Assembly: GCA_964484255.1 (NCBI GenBank)
Contig: CAZAEH010000001.1
Coordinates: 62,001 to 126,000, forward strand
Source: UBA6215 sp964484255
GTDB lineage: Bacteria; Omnitrophota; Gorgyraeia; Pluralincolimonadales; Pluralincolimonadaceae
Reading direction: 5' to 3'
Length of the DNA stretch: 64,000 nucleotides
A program made the position numbers and the translations under genes. How positions within the stretch are numbered: the first letter of the stretch is position 1; every line of letters starts with the position of its first letter. The notes beneath the pieces are model-generated. The model did not search any database and was not told the origin of the DNA. It saw only the letters and a list, made by a program, of their open reading frames with translations. Below are positions 23,762 to 32,158 of this stretch, piece after piece.

Positions 23762-24348
23762 TTCAAGAGGCCTCCTAATAATATCTTCCTGATATTCTCC
23801 TTTACCTGCTGCCCCGTATACGAGACTTCGCCGAGAAGTATCGGTATCAACGCTATCTGCATCATTCCTATGATATTGTATGAAGTCACCCTGGGATCCA
23901 TTTTTTTGAAAACCCCTTTATCTATACCGTCACTTATAATACCTTCTATTATCTCCGCGTACGGCATAATACCGAATTTGAGGCCGTGCCTGATCATCAG
24001 CGGCTTTCCGCCCGTCTTATTGAACAATATCCTGAAGAAACTGCCGCCGGACGTCGCGAACTTCACGTGCAATTCTATAAGACGCTCGAGCTTGTCTTTC
24101 GGGGAATCTATTCCGGAGAGGCTCGTAACAACATTTTTCCTGAACTCCGCGGCCTTCTCCTTGATCATGTTTATGTAAAGCTCTTCCTTACTCCTGAAAT
24201 AATGGTATATTATGCCTTCGGATACCCCGGCCTGGCTAGATATCTGCTGGGTCGTGGCGTTGTCAAAACCCTCCCTCGCGGTGATGGAAAGCATCGCCTC
24301 TATTATCTTCTGCCTGGTATCTGTCTGTACTGCCGCCGCTTGAGTCAT
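23758..24348 (-). CDS. TetR-family transcriptional regulator of the efflux operon
   Basis: 196 residues. N-terminal HTH (ATTQQISSQAGVSEGIIYHYFRSKEELY, residues about 30-57) and a ligand-binding helical domain. The ATG at 24348 with GGAG upstream is chosen over 24399, which would place the start inside the operator. It is the first gene of the tetR-hlyD-ATPase-permease-tolC operon and has a palindromic operator on its own promoter, so autorepression relieved by a pump substrate is likely. The layout resembles E. coli cecR-ybhGFSR. Confidence 0.92.
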   Translation of the reverse strand: MTQAAAVQTDTRQKIIEAMLSITAREGFDNATTQQISSQAGVSEGIIYHYFRSKEELYINMIKEKAAEFRKNVVTSLSGIDSPKDKLERLIELHVKFATSGGSFFRILFNKTGGKPLMIRHGLKFGIMPYAEIIEGIISDGIDKGVFKKMDPRVTSYNIIGMMQIALIPILLGEVSYTGQQVKENIRKILLGGLLK

Positions 24349-24357
24349 GTTTCTCCT

Positions 24358-24413
24358 ATTGAGTGAGCACTCACTCAATATGGTAGTATACAGCTTCAAC
24401 CTATGTTTGTCAA
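24358..24413 (-). promoter_or_regulatory. Promoter and TetR-type palindromic operator of the efflux operon
   Basis: Minus strand TTGACA (24408-24413), a 17-base spacer and TATACT (24385-24390). Immediately downstream lies a perfect 22-bp palindrome (24358-24379): 10-base arms ATTGAGTGAG and CTCACTCAAT around CA. It covers the expected transcription start, ideal for a repressor. The ribosome-binding site and tetR ATG follow at once. Confidence 0.85.
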
Positions 24414-24436
24414 GATGTTATTTACTTTATGGGAGA

Positions 24437-25084
24437 TCAGCCTATCCAGAGCCCCTCAAGCCGCACCTGGTAACCTTCGGCGGTACGGTTAAGGTAGTTG
24501 ATAAGGCCGCTGTGCCTCCATTGCAGCATGCACATGCGGGGCTGGAAATAATACCGCGCGCCGATCTTAAGCTCCCGGCGCGTCTCGGTTATCATCCCCT
24601 CATATCCTTCCGCTATATAATAGCCGAGGTCCTTATACCCTTTCTGCCTGGGATTAAGGGGACCTGTTACGCACCATACCATCACGCCGGTGCGCTTGTC
24701 TACGCTCATGGCTATACCGCAATGGGTTATGGGGCAGCCGCAGGAGATACCCAGCGGACGGCCTATAAGCACGTCGCCTACCTGCACGTCGAGTTCACGC
24801 GTTATCATCGGATTATGCGGTATGATTATCTCCCTCGGGCCCGGGTCTTCCTTGAAATGCTCCAGGAAAAAGTCAAAATCCCTGCCGAGCGAGTCCTTCC
24901 ATGCCGTCCCGGCCGAAGGCAACCTCTCGGGGTCCTTGCCCGCGGACAAGGTATTATCGGATAAATGTATGCACCTTTTTAGGAGATCCGGTTTTTTCTC
25001 CAGCTGCTCCGAGAGTTCGTTACACGTCTTATACCCGCAAGCCCCGCAATTAAGCGAAGGCAGTTCAAACTTGCTTTCCTTCAT
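24437..25084 (-). CDS. Iron-sulfur protein of the GTPase/ABC-ATPase module
   Basis: 215 residues. The N-terminus has a four-cysteine cluster motif, NCGACGYKTC plus a distal Cys (KRCIHL), as in the [4Fe-4S] domain of corrinoid Fe-S proteins and related maturation factors. The remainder (about 60-215) is unrecognised and has a second cysteine group, SCGCPITHCG. The ATG at 25084 (GGGGAGAA upstream) is used rather than 25117. One base separates it from the GTPase gene. Possibly an Fe-S electron or metal donor; no defined function. Confidence 0.7.
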   Translation of the reverse strand: MKESKFELPSLNCGACGYKTCNELSEQLEKKPDLLKRCIHLSDNTLSAGKDPERLPSAGTAWKDSLGRDFDFFLEHFKEDPGPREIIIPHNPMITRELDVQVGDVLIGRPLGISCGCPITHCGIAMSVDKRTGVMVWCVTGPLNPRQKGYKDLGYYIAEGYEGMITETRRELKIGARYYFQPRMCMLQWRHSGLINYLNRTAEGYQVRLEGLWIG

Positions 25085-25085
25085 C

Positions 25086-25787
25086 TTATTCTCCCCTGTA
25101 GAATGTCTGTTCTTCAAGTGGCCTTACTACGCCAAAGTGTGATTGCCAGCCTATGTCCTTCTTGCCAACACAAATAGTGCACGTCCCTACCGGAGGGTTG
25201 CCTCGCAACATCAGGTTGTCTCCGGCATCGGGCATCTCCTCCACCCTCCTGACAAGCGCATCTATACCTATACCTCTAAGAGCGTCCACTTCTTTTATCC
25301 AGACTTTGGGCGCGGCCTCCATTATCCTGGCGCGGAAAACCTCCCTCTCCGCCTGTGATATAAGATCTATCTTGGTGACTACCGCTATATCGGACAGGCT
25401 CAACATGGGGCCGACCTTCCTTGGCAGGTTCATTCCGCTTGTGGCCTCAAGCACCACTATCCCCAACCCTCCGTCCGCATAAGGGGAACAGCGCAGGCAA
25501 AGTCCGGCCGTCTCCACTATAAGGAATTCGCATCCTGCGCGCTTCGCCCACTGCATCGCATCTCCCAGCACCATTACATTGCAGTGGTCCGGGCAAAGTT
25601 CTCCCGAGTAGGTCTTCTTGGTCGGTATACCGAACTCCTTGGCGAGGATTTCGTCCTCATCCGCGTACTGGACATCTATCTTTAAATAAGCTACGGTTTT
25701 ACCGTCCGCCAGGAGCTTACGGATAACGTGCCTTAAAACGGATGTCTTGCCCGTCGTGGCGGTACCCGCGCAAATGATCAGTTTCAT
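25086..25787 (-). CDS. SIMIBI GTPase of the HypB/UreG/CobW type
   Basis: 233 residues. P-loop GTATTGKTS (residues 8-16), a Walker-B-like VETAGLCLRCSP that parallels the metal-binding ENVGNLVCP of HypB, and a TKID guanine motif (VVTKIDL). Extra cysteine pairs (CPDHC and GTCTIC) could bind metal. GTPases of this class insert nickel, zinc or cobalt into enzymes. It overlaps the ABC ATPase gene by 4 bases. The target enzyme cannot be told from the window. Confidence 0.78.
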   Translation of the reverse strand: MKLIICAGTATTGKTSVLRHVIRKLLADGKTVAYLKIDVQYADEDEILAKEFGIPTKKTYSGELCPDHCNVMVLGDAMQWAKRAGCEFLIVETAGLCLRCSPYADGGLGIVVLEATSGMNLPRKVGPMLSLSDIAVVTKIDLISQAEREVFRARIMEAAPKVWIKEVDALRGIGIDALVRRVEEMPDAGDNLMLRGNPPVGTCTICVGKKDIGWQSHFGVVRPLEEQTFYRGE

Positions 25788-26569
25788 ATGGCCACCTCCA
25801 GGTCTTCGTCCATCAATTGGTCTCCCACGCGTATTTTTTCGCGCAGCTTATGCATGATATCGTCGACTATGCGGATCTTCTTAGATAACGTCCTCTCTTC
25901 CTCGTTCGATCTCAGGACTTTTACCATCATGCCTTTCCGCATCACTATGCGGATGTCTGAAAGCAGCGCTATATACGGGTCATGGGTCACAAATATGAAT
26001 ATCTTCCTGTATTTCCTGAGTAAATCCAAGGCGTGGGTGCGGTGGATACCGGCATTCTCTATTTCGTCGAGCAGTATTATCGGCGAATTGCCGATAACGA
26101 CCGCGTCGGCTATGAGCAGGGCGCGTGTCTGGCCGCCCGAAAGCTCGGTCATGCGGGAATCCCTGGATATCGGTTCGCCCGTAAGCTGATTGGCGAACGC
26201 AAGGGTCTCAGAAACTATTCCTTCGGCCTGTACCGTGCTCGAACTGCGTATCCCCGCATGTATGGTCAGAAAATCATGCACGGGAAGGTCGGAAAGGAAG
26301 TTCGTATGCTGCGTTATGGCGGCTACCGGGTTCCTTGACGGGTCTTCCCTGTACTCCTGCAATGGCGCAACACCGTTTACCAGGACCTTGCGTTTTGTCG
26401 GGGTAAAACCGTCCGCGAACAACTGTATCTCATTGATCAGGGTGGTCTTTCCCGATCCGGTTGGGCCCACGATACTTATAACGTCCCCCATCCTGAACTT
26501 GACCGAACGGACAGGCTCCTCTTCCCCGCTCCTGCCGTTACCTCCAATAATACTTATCTCTTCTATCAT
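25784..26569 (-). CDS. Soluble ABC ATPase without a permease partner
   Basis: 261 residues with Walker A GPTGSGKTT (about 34-42), signature ELSGGQTRALL, Walker B ILLDEIENAG and switch His in FVTHDP. No membrane segment, and no permease or binding-protein gene nearby; the next genes are a metallochaperone-type GTPase and an Fe-S protein. The Walker B region (LLDEIENAGIHRTHAL) differs from importer ATPases. It may be a mechanical or maturation ATPase rather than a transporter. A possible dyad with CCTA/TAGG half-sites lies just upstream (26584-26602). Confidence 0.72.
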   Translation of the reverse strand: MIEEISIIGGNGRSGEEEPVRSVKFRMGDVISIVGPTGSGKTTLINEIQLFADGFTPTKRKVLVNGVAPLQEYREDPSRNPVAAITQHTNFLSDLPVHDFLTIHAGIRSSSTVQAEGIVSETLAFANQLTGEPISRDSRMTELSGGQTRALLIADAVVIGNSPIILLDEIENAGIHRTHALDLLRKYRKIFIFVTHDPYIALLSDIRIVMRKGMMVKVLRSNEEERTLSKKIRIVDDIMHKLREKIRVGDQLMDEDLEVAI

Positions 26570-26617
26570 TTTACCCCCTTTTCCTATTGTATTAGTAGGA
26601 TAACAATCTAAAAAAAA

Positions 26618-27022
26618 TCAGACCAAGTCCTTAAGGGTCGTCTTCTCGAGTTTTACGGATATATAGTCCCTGATCTCCTTCATGAGTTTCGTAAGCTTCT
26701 TCTCCTTCTCTATTATGGTAGGCTTGTAGAAATGCACGCTTACCGAATCCACCGGAGCAAGCGGCCCGTCAAAAAGCCTTATGACCTGGGCTACGGTTAT
26801 CTGCCCGGGTTTTCTTGCCAGCTTGTAGCCGCCCTTTTGCCCCTTCGAACTCGACACCAGCCCTGCCCTTAACATGGTATGCATTATATGCTCCATGTAC
26901 TTGAACGGCAGTTTTTGTTCCTCGGTTATTCTGGAAAGCGGGATAAGTTCCCCGTTCGCCGAGTGACGGCTGAGGTACAAAAGAGCAAGCAAAGCATATT
27001 CACTGTGCGTAGTAAGTCTCAT
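26618..27022 (-). CDS. Rrf2-family transcriptional regulator
   Basis: 134 residues. A winged HTH of the Rrf2 type: MRLTTHSEYALLALLYLS at the start, then EEQKLPFKYMEHIMHTMLRAGLVSSSKGQKGGYKLAR. The three cysteines that bind the cluster in IscR are absent, so this is a cysteine-free member or senses by another route. First gene before the ABC ATPase/GTPase/Fe-S genes and preceded by a consensus promoter; probably controls that module. Confidence 0.88.
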   Translation of the reverse strand: MRLTTHSEYALLALLYLSRHSANGELIPLSRITEEQKLPFKYMEHIMHTMLRAGLVSSSKGQKGGYKLARKPGQITVAQVIRLFDGPLAPVDSVSVHFYKPTIIEKEKKLTKLMKEIRDYISVKLEKTTLKDLV

Positions 27023-27042
27023 TACCTACCTTCCTTGTATGG

Positions 27043-27072
27043 ATTATATTATGGCGAAGAAAGGCCTGTCAA
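27043..27072 (-). promoter_or_regulatory. Consensus promoter of the Rrf2 module
   Basis: Minus strand TTGACA (27067-27072), an 18-base spacer and TATAAT (27043-27048), followed by GGAAGG and the rrf2 start codon. Confidence 0.78.
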
Positions 27073-27085
27073 CAAAAATCGTTCA

Positions 27086-27661
27086 TTATTTGAACGATAT
27101 GGTATCCAGCTCCCGAAGCATCTTTTCCCGTTCGTCGCTGGAGACCGCTGGGACTGCATGGAAGAACTTATGGAGGGTTACTTTGATCCCGCAAAGGCTG
27201 AAAATCCCTATATCCATGGTCTTGGCCAGGGCATCCTTAAACCCGTTATCCCTGTAATCTTCTTCTGTGCCGCCTGTCGTGTTTATTATGACCGCTCTCT
27301 TATCCGTAAAGAGGCCCTTAAGGCCGTTTTTATCCGAAGTGTAGGCAAAGCCGTAGGAGAAGACTCTGTCGATATAGCCCTTCAATACCGCCGGCTGCCC
27401 GAACCACCAGATAGGATGGATAAAAATAATCGTCTCACAAGCCCTTATATAGTCCTGTTCCTTCCTGATGTCTTCCGGAGTCTTGCCCGCCTTAAAAGCA
27501 ACGAGATCGGCGCCTTTAAGAACCGGGTCGAACCCGAAGGCATATAGGTCCCTTGTCTCGACTTCATTGCCTTCGCTCTTCAGCTTAGTTTCAATCTTTT
27601 CTTTGATGGCATGGTTGAAACTTTTAGGGTTAGGATGAGCATAAATTATAAGGTATTTCAA
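27086..27661 (-). CDS. NAD(P)H:quinone oxidoreductase, flavodoxin-like fold
   Basis: 191 residues. The NQO1/MdaB/KefF-type flavodoxin fold: YLIIYAHPNPKSFNHAIKE (FMN/FAD phosphate loop), FIHPIWWFGQPAVLKGYIDRVFSYGFAY (isoalloxazine-binding loop) and TTGGTEEDY. Such enzymes carry out two-electron reduction of quinones or act as redox regulators of K+ efflux systems. It overlaps the GH16 gene by 4 bases and ends the long 36005-27086 operon. Confidence 0.87.
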   Translation of the reverse strand: MKYLIIYAHPNPKSFNHAIKEKIETKLKSEGNEVETRDLYAFGFDPVLKGADLVAFKAGKTPEDIRKEQDYIRACETIIFIHPIWWFGQPAVLKGYIDRVFSYGFAYTSDKNGLKGLFTDKRAVIINTTGGTEEDYRDNGFKDALAKTMDIGIFSLCGIKVTLHKFFHAVPAVSSDEREKMLRELDTISFK

Positions 27662-29055
27662 TTCATATCCTCCTTCCCGAATACCTCGAACTCATATAGT
27701 GAATATCCGTACTTAGTGCTGCGCTCCGTTCCATACATACGCACATATCTTCCCGTGGCGTTAAGGCCGGTTATCTCTTCGGTGCTGCCTGCGCCTTTTT
27801 CCGTGGAATATACCGTCATCCATTCTTTAGCATCATCGGAGACCTGTATCTTATACGCCTTGCCCGAGGCAGTCTCCCATTCCAGGCGTATCGCTTCTAT
27901 GTCACACGGCTTGCCCAGGTCCACATACATCCATTGCGGATCGAAGAACTCGGATGACCACCTGCTGTTCATATCGCCATCGGTAGCATAATTCGCCGGC
28001 ATGGATTCGTTCTCCGACGAGGAAGCCACAGCCTCTTTGCCCCTCGAAATAAGCTTGGGGGCATCGGGATCCGTGACAAAATCCGCCGATATTTTCTTAT
28101 GCTTCGTCATTATTATCCGTGCCGGGTTCCCTGCCCCAAGCGAAGGATCTCCCTGCCAGCCTGCGAACTTATAGCCTATCTTCGGGACCGCGGTAAGCTT
28201 CACTTTCTCTCCCTTGCCGTATCTGGGTAGGCGGGGATCAACACATATCTTACCATTCCCGGATGACGTCATCAGAAAATATGTCCCGGGTATTTCCTTG
28301 GCATAGACACGGACATAATCTATCTCGTGGTACTGGGGAAAAACAGTCGTGGCATCGGGATTTCCGGGCATTATCCCTCCCACCGCGGTGTTAAGGATTA
28401 TGTAAAAGGGCTCTTTCGGGACGTTGCGGGATACGGAAGACCTTTCCACGCCGTCTATATACCAGCGGAGCTCTTCCTCATCCCACTCAAGGGCAAAGAC
28501 ATGGAAATCCCGGGTATAGTCCGGACCGGAGTATACTTTGGTGTCATACCTGTTATGCGGCCATACGCCGTAATGGTTGGTCATGTGTATAACGTTCGGC
28601 TTGTTCCCTACCAGTTCCATTATGTCTATCTCCGGAGGCCAGGAACCGCGTTCAGGCATCATCCAATGCGCCGGCCATAGGCCCTTGGTCCCGGGCAACT
28701 TGGCCCTCACCTCCACCCTGCCGTACTGGAAGGTAAACCTGCCCTTTGTCTCAACCAACCCCGACGTATAAGGACGCCCTCCCATGCGCTGCTTAGCGCT
28801 CTTCAATATCAGCTTGCCGTCCTTGAGATAAACGTTCTTCGGGGTATAATATTGCTGTTCGTTGTTCTTGACCAACGCCGCGTCTTCAACATACCATTTG
28901 GACTTGTCGATCCTGTCCCCGTTAAATTCATCGCTCCAGATAAGGTACCAGCCCTTTATGCCGGGAGCAGCTGCCTTATTCTGGACAGCCGATTCTGACG
29001 CTTGCGGAAGCAGCAGAGATAATAAAACAACGATGTAAGCGATCTTTTTGCGCAT
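27658..29055 (-). CDS. Secreted GH16 endo-beta-glucanase with InlB-like repeat and CBM32-type domain
   Basis: 465 residues. Signal peptide (1-23), GH16 domain (about 33-255) with catalytic PEIDIME (nucleophile Glu142, acid/base Glu147) and LWPAHWMMPERGSWP. A short repeat domain follows (about 260-330, VKLTAVPKIGYKFAGWQGD), then a discoidin/F5-8-type CBM (about 340-463, ATDGDMNSRWSSEFFDPQWMYVDLG). Together this suggests an extracellular laminarinase or lichenase cutting beta-1,3(4)-glucans. It lies in an otherwise mixed operon immediately downstream of galT. Confidence 0.92.
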   Translation of the reverse strand: MRKKIAYIVVLLSLLLPQASESAVQNKAAAPGIKGWYLIWSDEFNGDRIDKSKWYVEDAALVKNNEQQYYTPKNVYLKDGKLILKSAKQRMGGRPYTSGLVETKGRFTFQYGRVEVRAKLPGTKGLWPAHWMMPERGSWPPEIDIMELVGNKPNVIHMTNHYGVWPHNRYDTKVYSGPDYTRDFHVFALEWDEEELRWYIDGVERSSVSRNVPKEPFYIILNTAVGGIMPGNPDATTVFPQYHEIDYVRVYAKEIPGTYFLMTSSGNGKICVDPRLPRYGKGEKVKLTAVPKIGYKFAGWQGDPSLGAGNPARIIMTKHKKISADFVTDPDAPKLISRGKEAVASSSENESMPANYATDGDMNSRWSSEFFDPQWMYVDLGKPCDIEAIRLEWETASGKAYKIQVSDDAKEWMTVYSTEKGAGSTEEITGLNATGRYVRMYGTERSTKYGYSLYEFEVFGKEDMN

Positions 29056-30084
29056 TTAGATTTTGAACTCCCTCAAGAACTTCGCCGATTCCTCGGGAAG
29101 AGCCACGTTTATGCTTATGCCTGAACCTATCTCAAAACCTGCGGGTGTCGTCAAACGCGGCATTATCTGTATGTGCCAATGGTAATAGGGCCCGGACGAC
29201 GAATAATGCGGTGCCGATCTTATGCAATAATTATAATCGGGGTTATTCATGCCGTGGTAGAACTTCTCAAGGACATCATGCAATATTTGCGACAGGGGCT
29301 CTATATCATCCGGCTGCAGGTCTGCAAAAGTCGTCTGGTGCTCCAGGGGAACTATCCATGTCTCATAGGGAAATACCGGCGCATACGGGACAAAGGCTAC
29401 AAATTTCTCATTCTGCATAACAAGCCTTTCCTTATCGGCCAGTTCCGCTTTGACCATATCACAGAATACGCACCTGCCCAACTCCTCGTAGTACCTCTGG
29501 GCTTCCATAAGGGCATATCGCATATGTAAAGGAACAAGGGAAGCAGCCACGATCTGTGAATGCGGGTGGACCTGGGAAGCTCCGGCCCTCCCTCCGTTAT
29601 TACGGAATATTATAACGAGTTTATATGCAGGGTCCCAGTCAAGTACCATGTATCTCTCCTGGTAGGCCCTTATTATCCTTGAGACCTCCTCTATACTCAT
29701 AGTTGCTATGGTCTTATTATGTATGGGGCTTTCTACCACGACCTCATGCTTGCCTATTCCCTCCATGTGCAGGTACATGCCCGATTTATGCCTTTTGACT
29801 TCAATAGAATCACCTGCTTGCGGCGGAACAAGGGCAGGGAATTTATTCGGTATTACCTTTACATGCCAGCCTTTTCCCCCCGGCTTAGTGCCGGGGGCGC
29901 GCAAAGAGAATATTTCCTCGTCACCGGGTTTTTCGTTGCCTTCGCAGAAAGGGCACTTAGGGTCATAGGCGGGATGTTCGATGGCCGTCTCGACGGACTT
30001 TTTGAAATCCTCGGGTCTCTTGGCGCGCTCTGTAGCAATTATAACCCATCTTTTAGTCGCAGGATTTTCCCTTATCTCCGGCAT
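29056..30084 (-). CDS. galT: Galactose-1-phosphate uridylyltransferase
   Basis: 342 residues. Transfers UMP between UDP-glucose and galactose-1-phosphate (Leloir pathway). The HIT-type active site is VHPHSQ (His173, His175, Gln177), with a CPFC zinc pair at 44-47 and a second Cys set (CVFCDM) near residue 215. Length matches bacterial GalT. One base separates it from both neighbours. It would serve galactosides released by the GH35-type enzyme at 43568. Confidence 0.92.
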   Translation of the reverse strand: MPEIRENPATKRWVIIATERAKRPEDFKKSVETAIEHPAYDPKCPFCEGNEKPGDEEIFSLRAPGTKPGGKGWHVKVIPNKFPALVPPQAGDSIEVKRHKSGMYLHMEGIGKHEVVVESPIHNKTIATMSIEEVSRIIRAYQERYMVLDWDPAYKLVIIFRNNGGRAGASQVHPHSQIVAASLVPLHMRYALMEAQRYYEELGRCVFCDMVKAELADKERLVMQNEKFVAFVPYAPVFPYETWIVPLEHQTTFADLQPDDIEPLSQILHDVLEKFYHGMNNPDYNYCIRSAPHYSSSGPYYHWHIQIMPRLTTPAGFEIGSGISINVALPEESAKFLREFKI

Positions 30085-31002
30085 CTACTTTTCTCCTTTT
30101 TCCCTGATCAATAAAGAAGCTATTACGGATAAAAAAAGGGTGCCGAATACAGCCGCTAAAGATATAGTTATGGGTATTTCGTAAAAATTGGACATAAGCA
30201 TTTTTATTCCCACGAAACACAATATAACCGATATACCTATTTTAAGGAACCTGAACAGTCCCATCATTCCGGAGATCACGAAAAACAACGAACGCAGACC
30301 CAGTATGGCAAATATGTTGGAGGTATACACGATGAAAGGGTCGGTGGTTATTGCCAGGACGGCAGGTATTGAGTCCATCGCGAATATAACATCGCTTGAC
30401 TCGATAAGGAGCAGCGCAATGAATAATGGGGTCGCCGACCATAGGCCAGCATGTGATATAAAGAAACGGTCGCCGTGGTAATCCGTGCTGACCCGGAAGA
30501 ACTTCCTGAAAAGGCGCAGGACGGGATTCTTTTCGGGATCGAACTTCTCTTCCCTGCGAAAGGCAAGTTTCCATGCTGTAAATATCAACAGGGCGCCGAA
30601 AACATAGATTATCCAGTCAAAAGCCCTGAAGAGCCCGACTCCAACCGTAATGAACAGGGCCCTCATTATTATCGCGCCCAGTATCCCCCATTTGAGCACC
30701 CTCGGCTGGTAAGAGTCCGGTATCCTGAAGTACTCGAATATCATTATGAACACGAAGAGGTTGTCCACACTCAGGGATTCTTCTATTACATATCCCGTCA
30801 GGAATTCGAGGGCTTTTGTTCTGCCGAGCAGGAGATATATCCCCGCGCAGAAGAGCAGTGCTGCAGAGACCCAGACAGCCACCCACGCAAGGGCTTCTTT
30901 TAACCTGACGGCATGGGACTTCCTGTTGAGGACAAAAAGATCGAAATACATCATGGCCGATACCACCGCGGTGAATATAACCCAAAGCTCTGCCCTGACC
31001 AT
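30085..31002 (-). CDS. TerC/Alx-family membrane protein
   Basis: 305 residues with about eight to nine membrane helices. Diagnostic acidic motifs are ESLSVDNLFVF (about 75-85) and IFAMDSIPAVLAIT (about 205-218), the metal-coordinating signatures of TerC proteins. E. coli Alx exports manganese, and TerC relatives are tied to metal loading of secreted enzymes. No manganese riboswitch is possible here because the gene directly abuts its neighbours. Confidence 0.92.
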   Translation of the reverse strand: MVRAELWVIFTAVVSAMMYFDLFVLNRKSHAVRLKEALAWVAVWVSAALLFCAGIYLLLGRTKALEFLTGYVIEESLSVDNLFVFIMIFEYFRIPDSYQPRVLKWGILGAIIMRALFITVGVGLFRAFDWIIYVFGALLIFTAWKLAFRREEKFDPEKNPVLRLFRKFFRVSTDYHGDRFFISHAGLWSATPLFIALLLIESSDVIFAMDSIPAVLAITTDPFIVYTSNIFAILGLRSLFFVISGMMGLFRFLKIGISVILCFVGIKMLMSNFYEIPITISLAAVFGTLFLSVIASLLIREKGEK

Positions 31003-31770
31003 CTATTTGTCCTGTCTCCCCGAACAAGCGGGGCAGTTTTTGTCAGTCAATACCCTAAGCAACTTGAAGTTCCCGGTCTTTGCGTCGTATCTCAATAATT
31101 TCCCCGATAAAGTCTCGCCAATACCCGTAAGGAATTTGAGCGCTTCAGTAGCCTGTATGGCCCCGATAGAACCCGGGACAGAGCCCAATAACCCGGCCTC
31201 TTCGGGAGGCAGTACCATGCCCGGTGCAGGAGGTTTGGGAAAAATACAGCGATAACAAGGGCCTTTACCCGGGACCACAACGGTAACCTGGCCTTCCCAC
31301 CTGTATACCCCTCCCATCACAACGGGTTTGCCGGACTTAACACATGTATCATTGACAAGGTATTTGGTGGCAAAATTATCCGAACATTCGATCACGATAT
31401 CATAATCCTTAATGATGCTACCTATGTTCCTGCCATCCAGGCGGACATTATAAGTGGTAAATTTTACGTCGGGATTAAGTGATGAGAGCCTTTTGTAAGC
31501 AAGCGTTACCTTGGGGGCCCCCGTTTCATCGAAGGAATACAGGACTTGCCTGTGGAGATTGGAAAGATCGAGATCATCAGAGTCCACCAGACCTATCCTT
31601 CCGACCCCGCACGATGTCAGGTATAGGGCTACAGGGGAACCCAGCCCTCCGACCCCAACAATAAGCGCGGATGAAGACAATAGCTTAGACTGGCCCTGCC
31701 TGCCTATATCAGAAAAATTGATATGTCTCCTGTATCTCTCAACCTGGTCCGCCGAAAGTTCAGGTGACAT
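31003..31770 (-). CDS. ThiF/MoeB-type adenylyltransferase (E1-like), catalytic Cys position changed
   Basis: 255 residues. Adenylates the C-terminal glycine of a ubiquitin-like sulfur-carrier protein. ATP motif GVGGLGSPVALYLTSCGVG, DDLDLSNLHRQ and two zinc CxxC pairs (CYRC, CPAC) are intact. At the position where ThiF and most MoeB proteins have a cysteine before EAGVLG, this protein has PPEEAGLLG. Thioester formation is therefore unlikely and a MoeB-like adenylation-only role is favoured. The stop region overlaps the JAMM gene by 11 bases. No ThiS/MoaD-like gene is seen nearby. Confidence 0.88.
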   Translation of the reverse strand: MSPELSADQVERYRRHINFSDIGRQGQSKLLSSSALIVGVGGLGSPVALYLTSCGVGRIGLVDSDDLDLSNLHRQVLYSFDETGAPKVTLAYKRLSSLNPDVKFTTYNVRLDGRNIGSIIKDYDIVIECSDNFATKYLVNDTCVKSGKPVVMGGVYRWEGQVTVVVPGKGPCYRCIFPKPPAPGMVLPPEEAGLLGSVPGSIGAIQATEALKFLTGIGETLSGKLLRYDAKTGNFKLLRVLTDKNCPACSGRQDK

Positions 31771-32158
31771 CTACGACCTCCTCGCTTACCGAACCGGATG
31801 CTATCTTGAACGAACGAATCTCGGGCATTTTATCGGCTAAAGATATTATAAGATAAGAACAGCCGGCATGGGCGGAAAGTTTTATGTCCAGCAAAGAAGG
31901 ATAGGCCCGGGTATGCGGATGTGAGTGGTATATGCCCACCATCTCAAAACCGTCGGATCTTATCCGCTTCTGGACCTCAAACTGTTCCCCGGCGGAAAAT
32001 GAGTACCTGTCCTCCGCTTTTTCGGCATTTGTCATCCTATATAACTTGAAGACCTTACCGTCCCTACCTGCTAATATACCGCACGCCTCGTTCGGGAAGG
32101 AACCCCTGGCATGCCGGATGATATCATCCAAGTGGGCCCCGCTCAATGAAAGTTTCAT
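31760..32158 (-). CDS. JAMM/MPN metalloprotease
   Basis: 132 residues from the ATG at 32158, which overlaps the stop of the PiT gene (ATGA); an upstream ATG at 32380 is inside PiT and is rejected. The complete JAMM zinc site is present: Glu24 in NEACGIL and His78-Ser-His80-x7-Ser88-x2-Asp91. Bacterial JAMM proteins of this size (Mec+/RadC-like) cleave residues from the C-terminus of ubiquitin-like sulfur carriers. Pairing with an E1-like gene supports a sulfur-transfer role such as cysteine, thiamin or molybdopterin synthesis. Confidence 0.9.
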   Translation of the reverse strand: MKLSLSGAHLDDIIRHARGSFPNEACGILAGRDGKVFKLYRMTNAEKAEDRYSFSAGEQFEVQKRIRSDGFEMVGIYHSHPHTRAYPSLLDIKLSAHAGCSYLIISLADKMPEIRSFKIASGSVSEEVVDVT

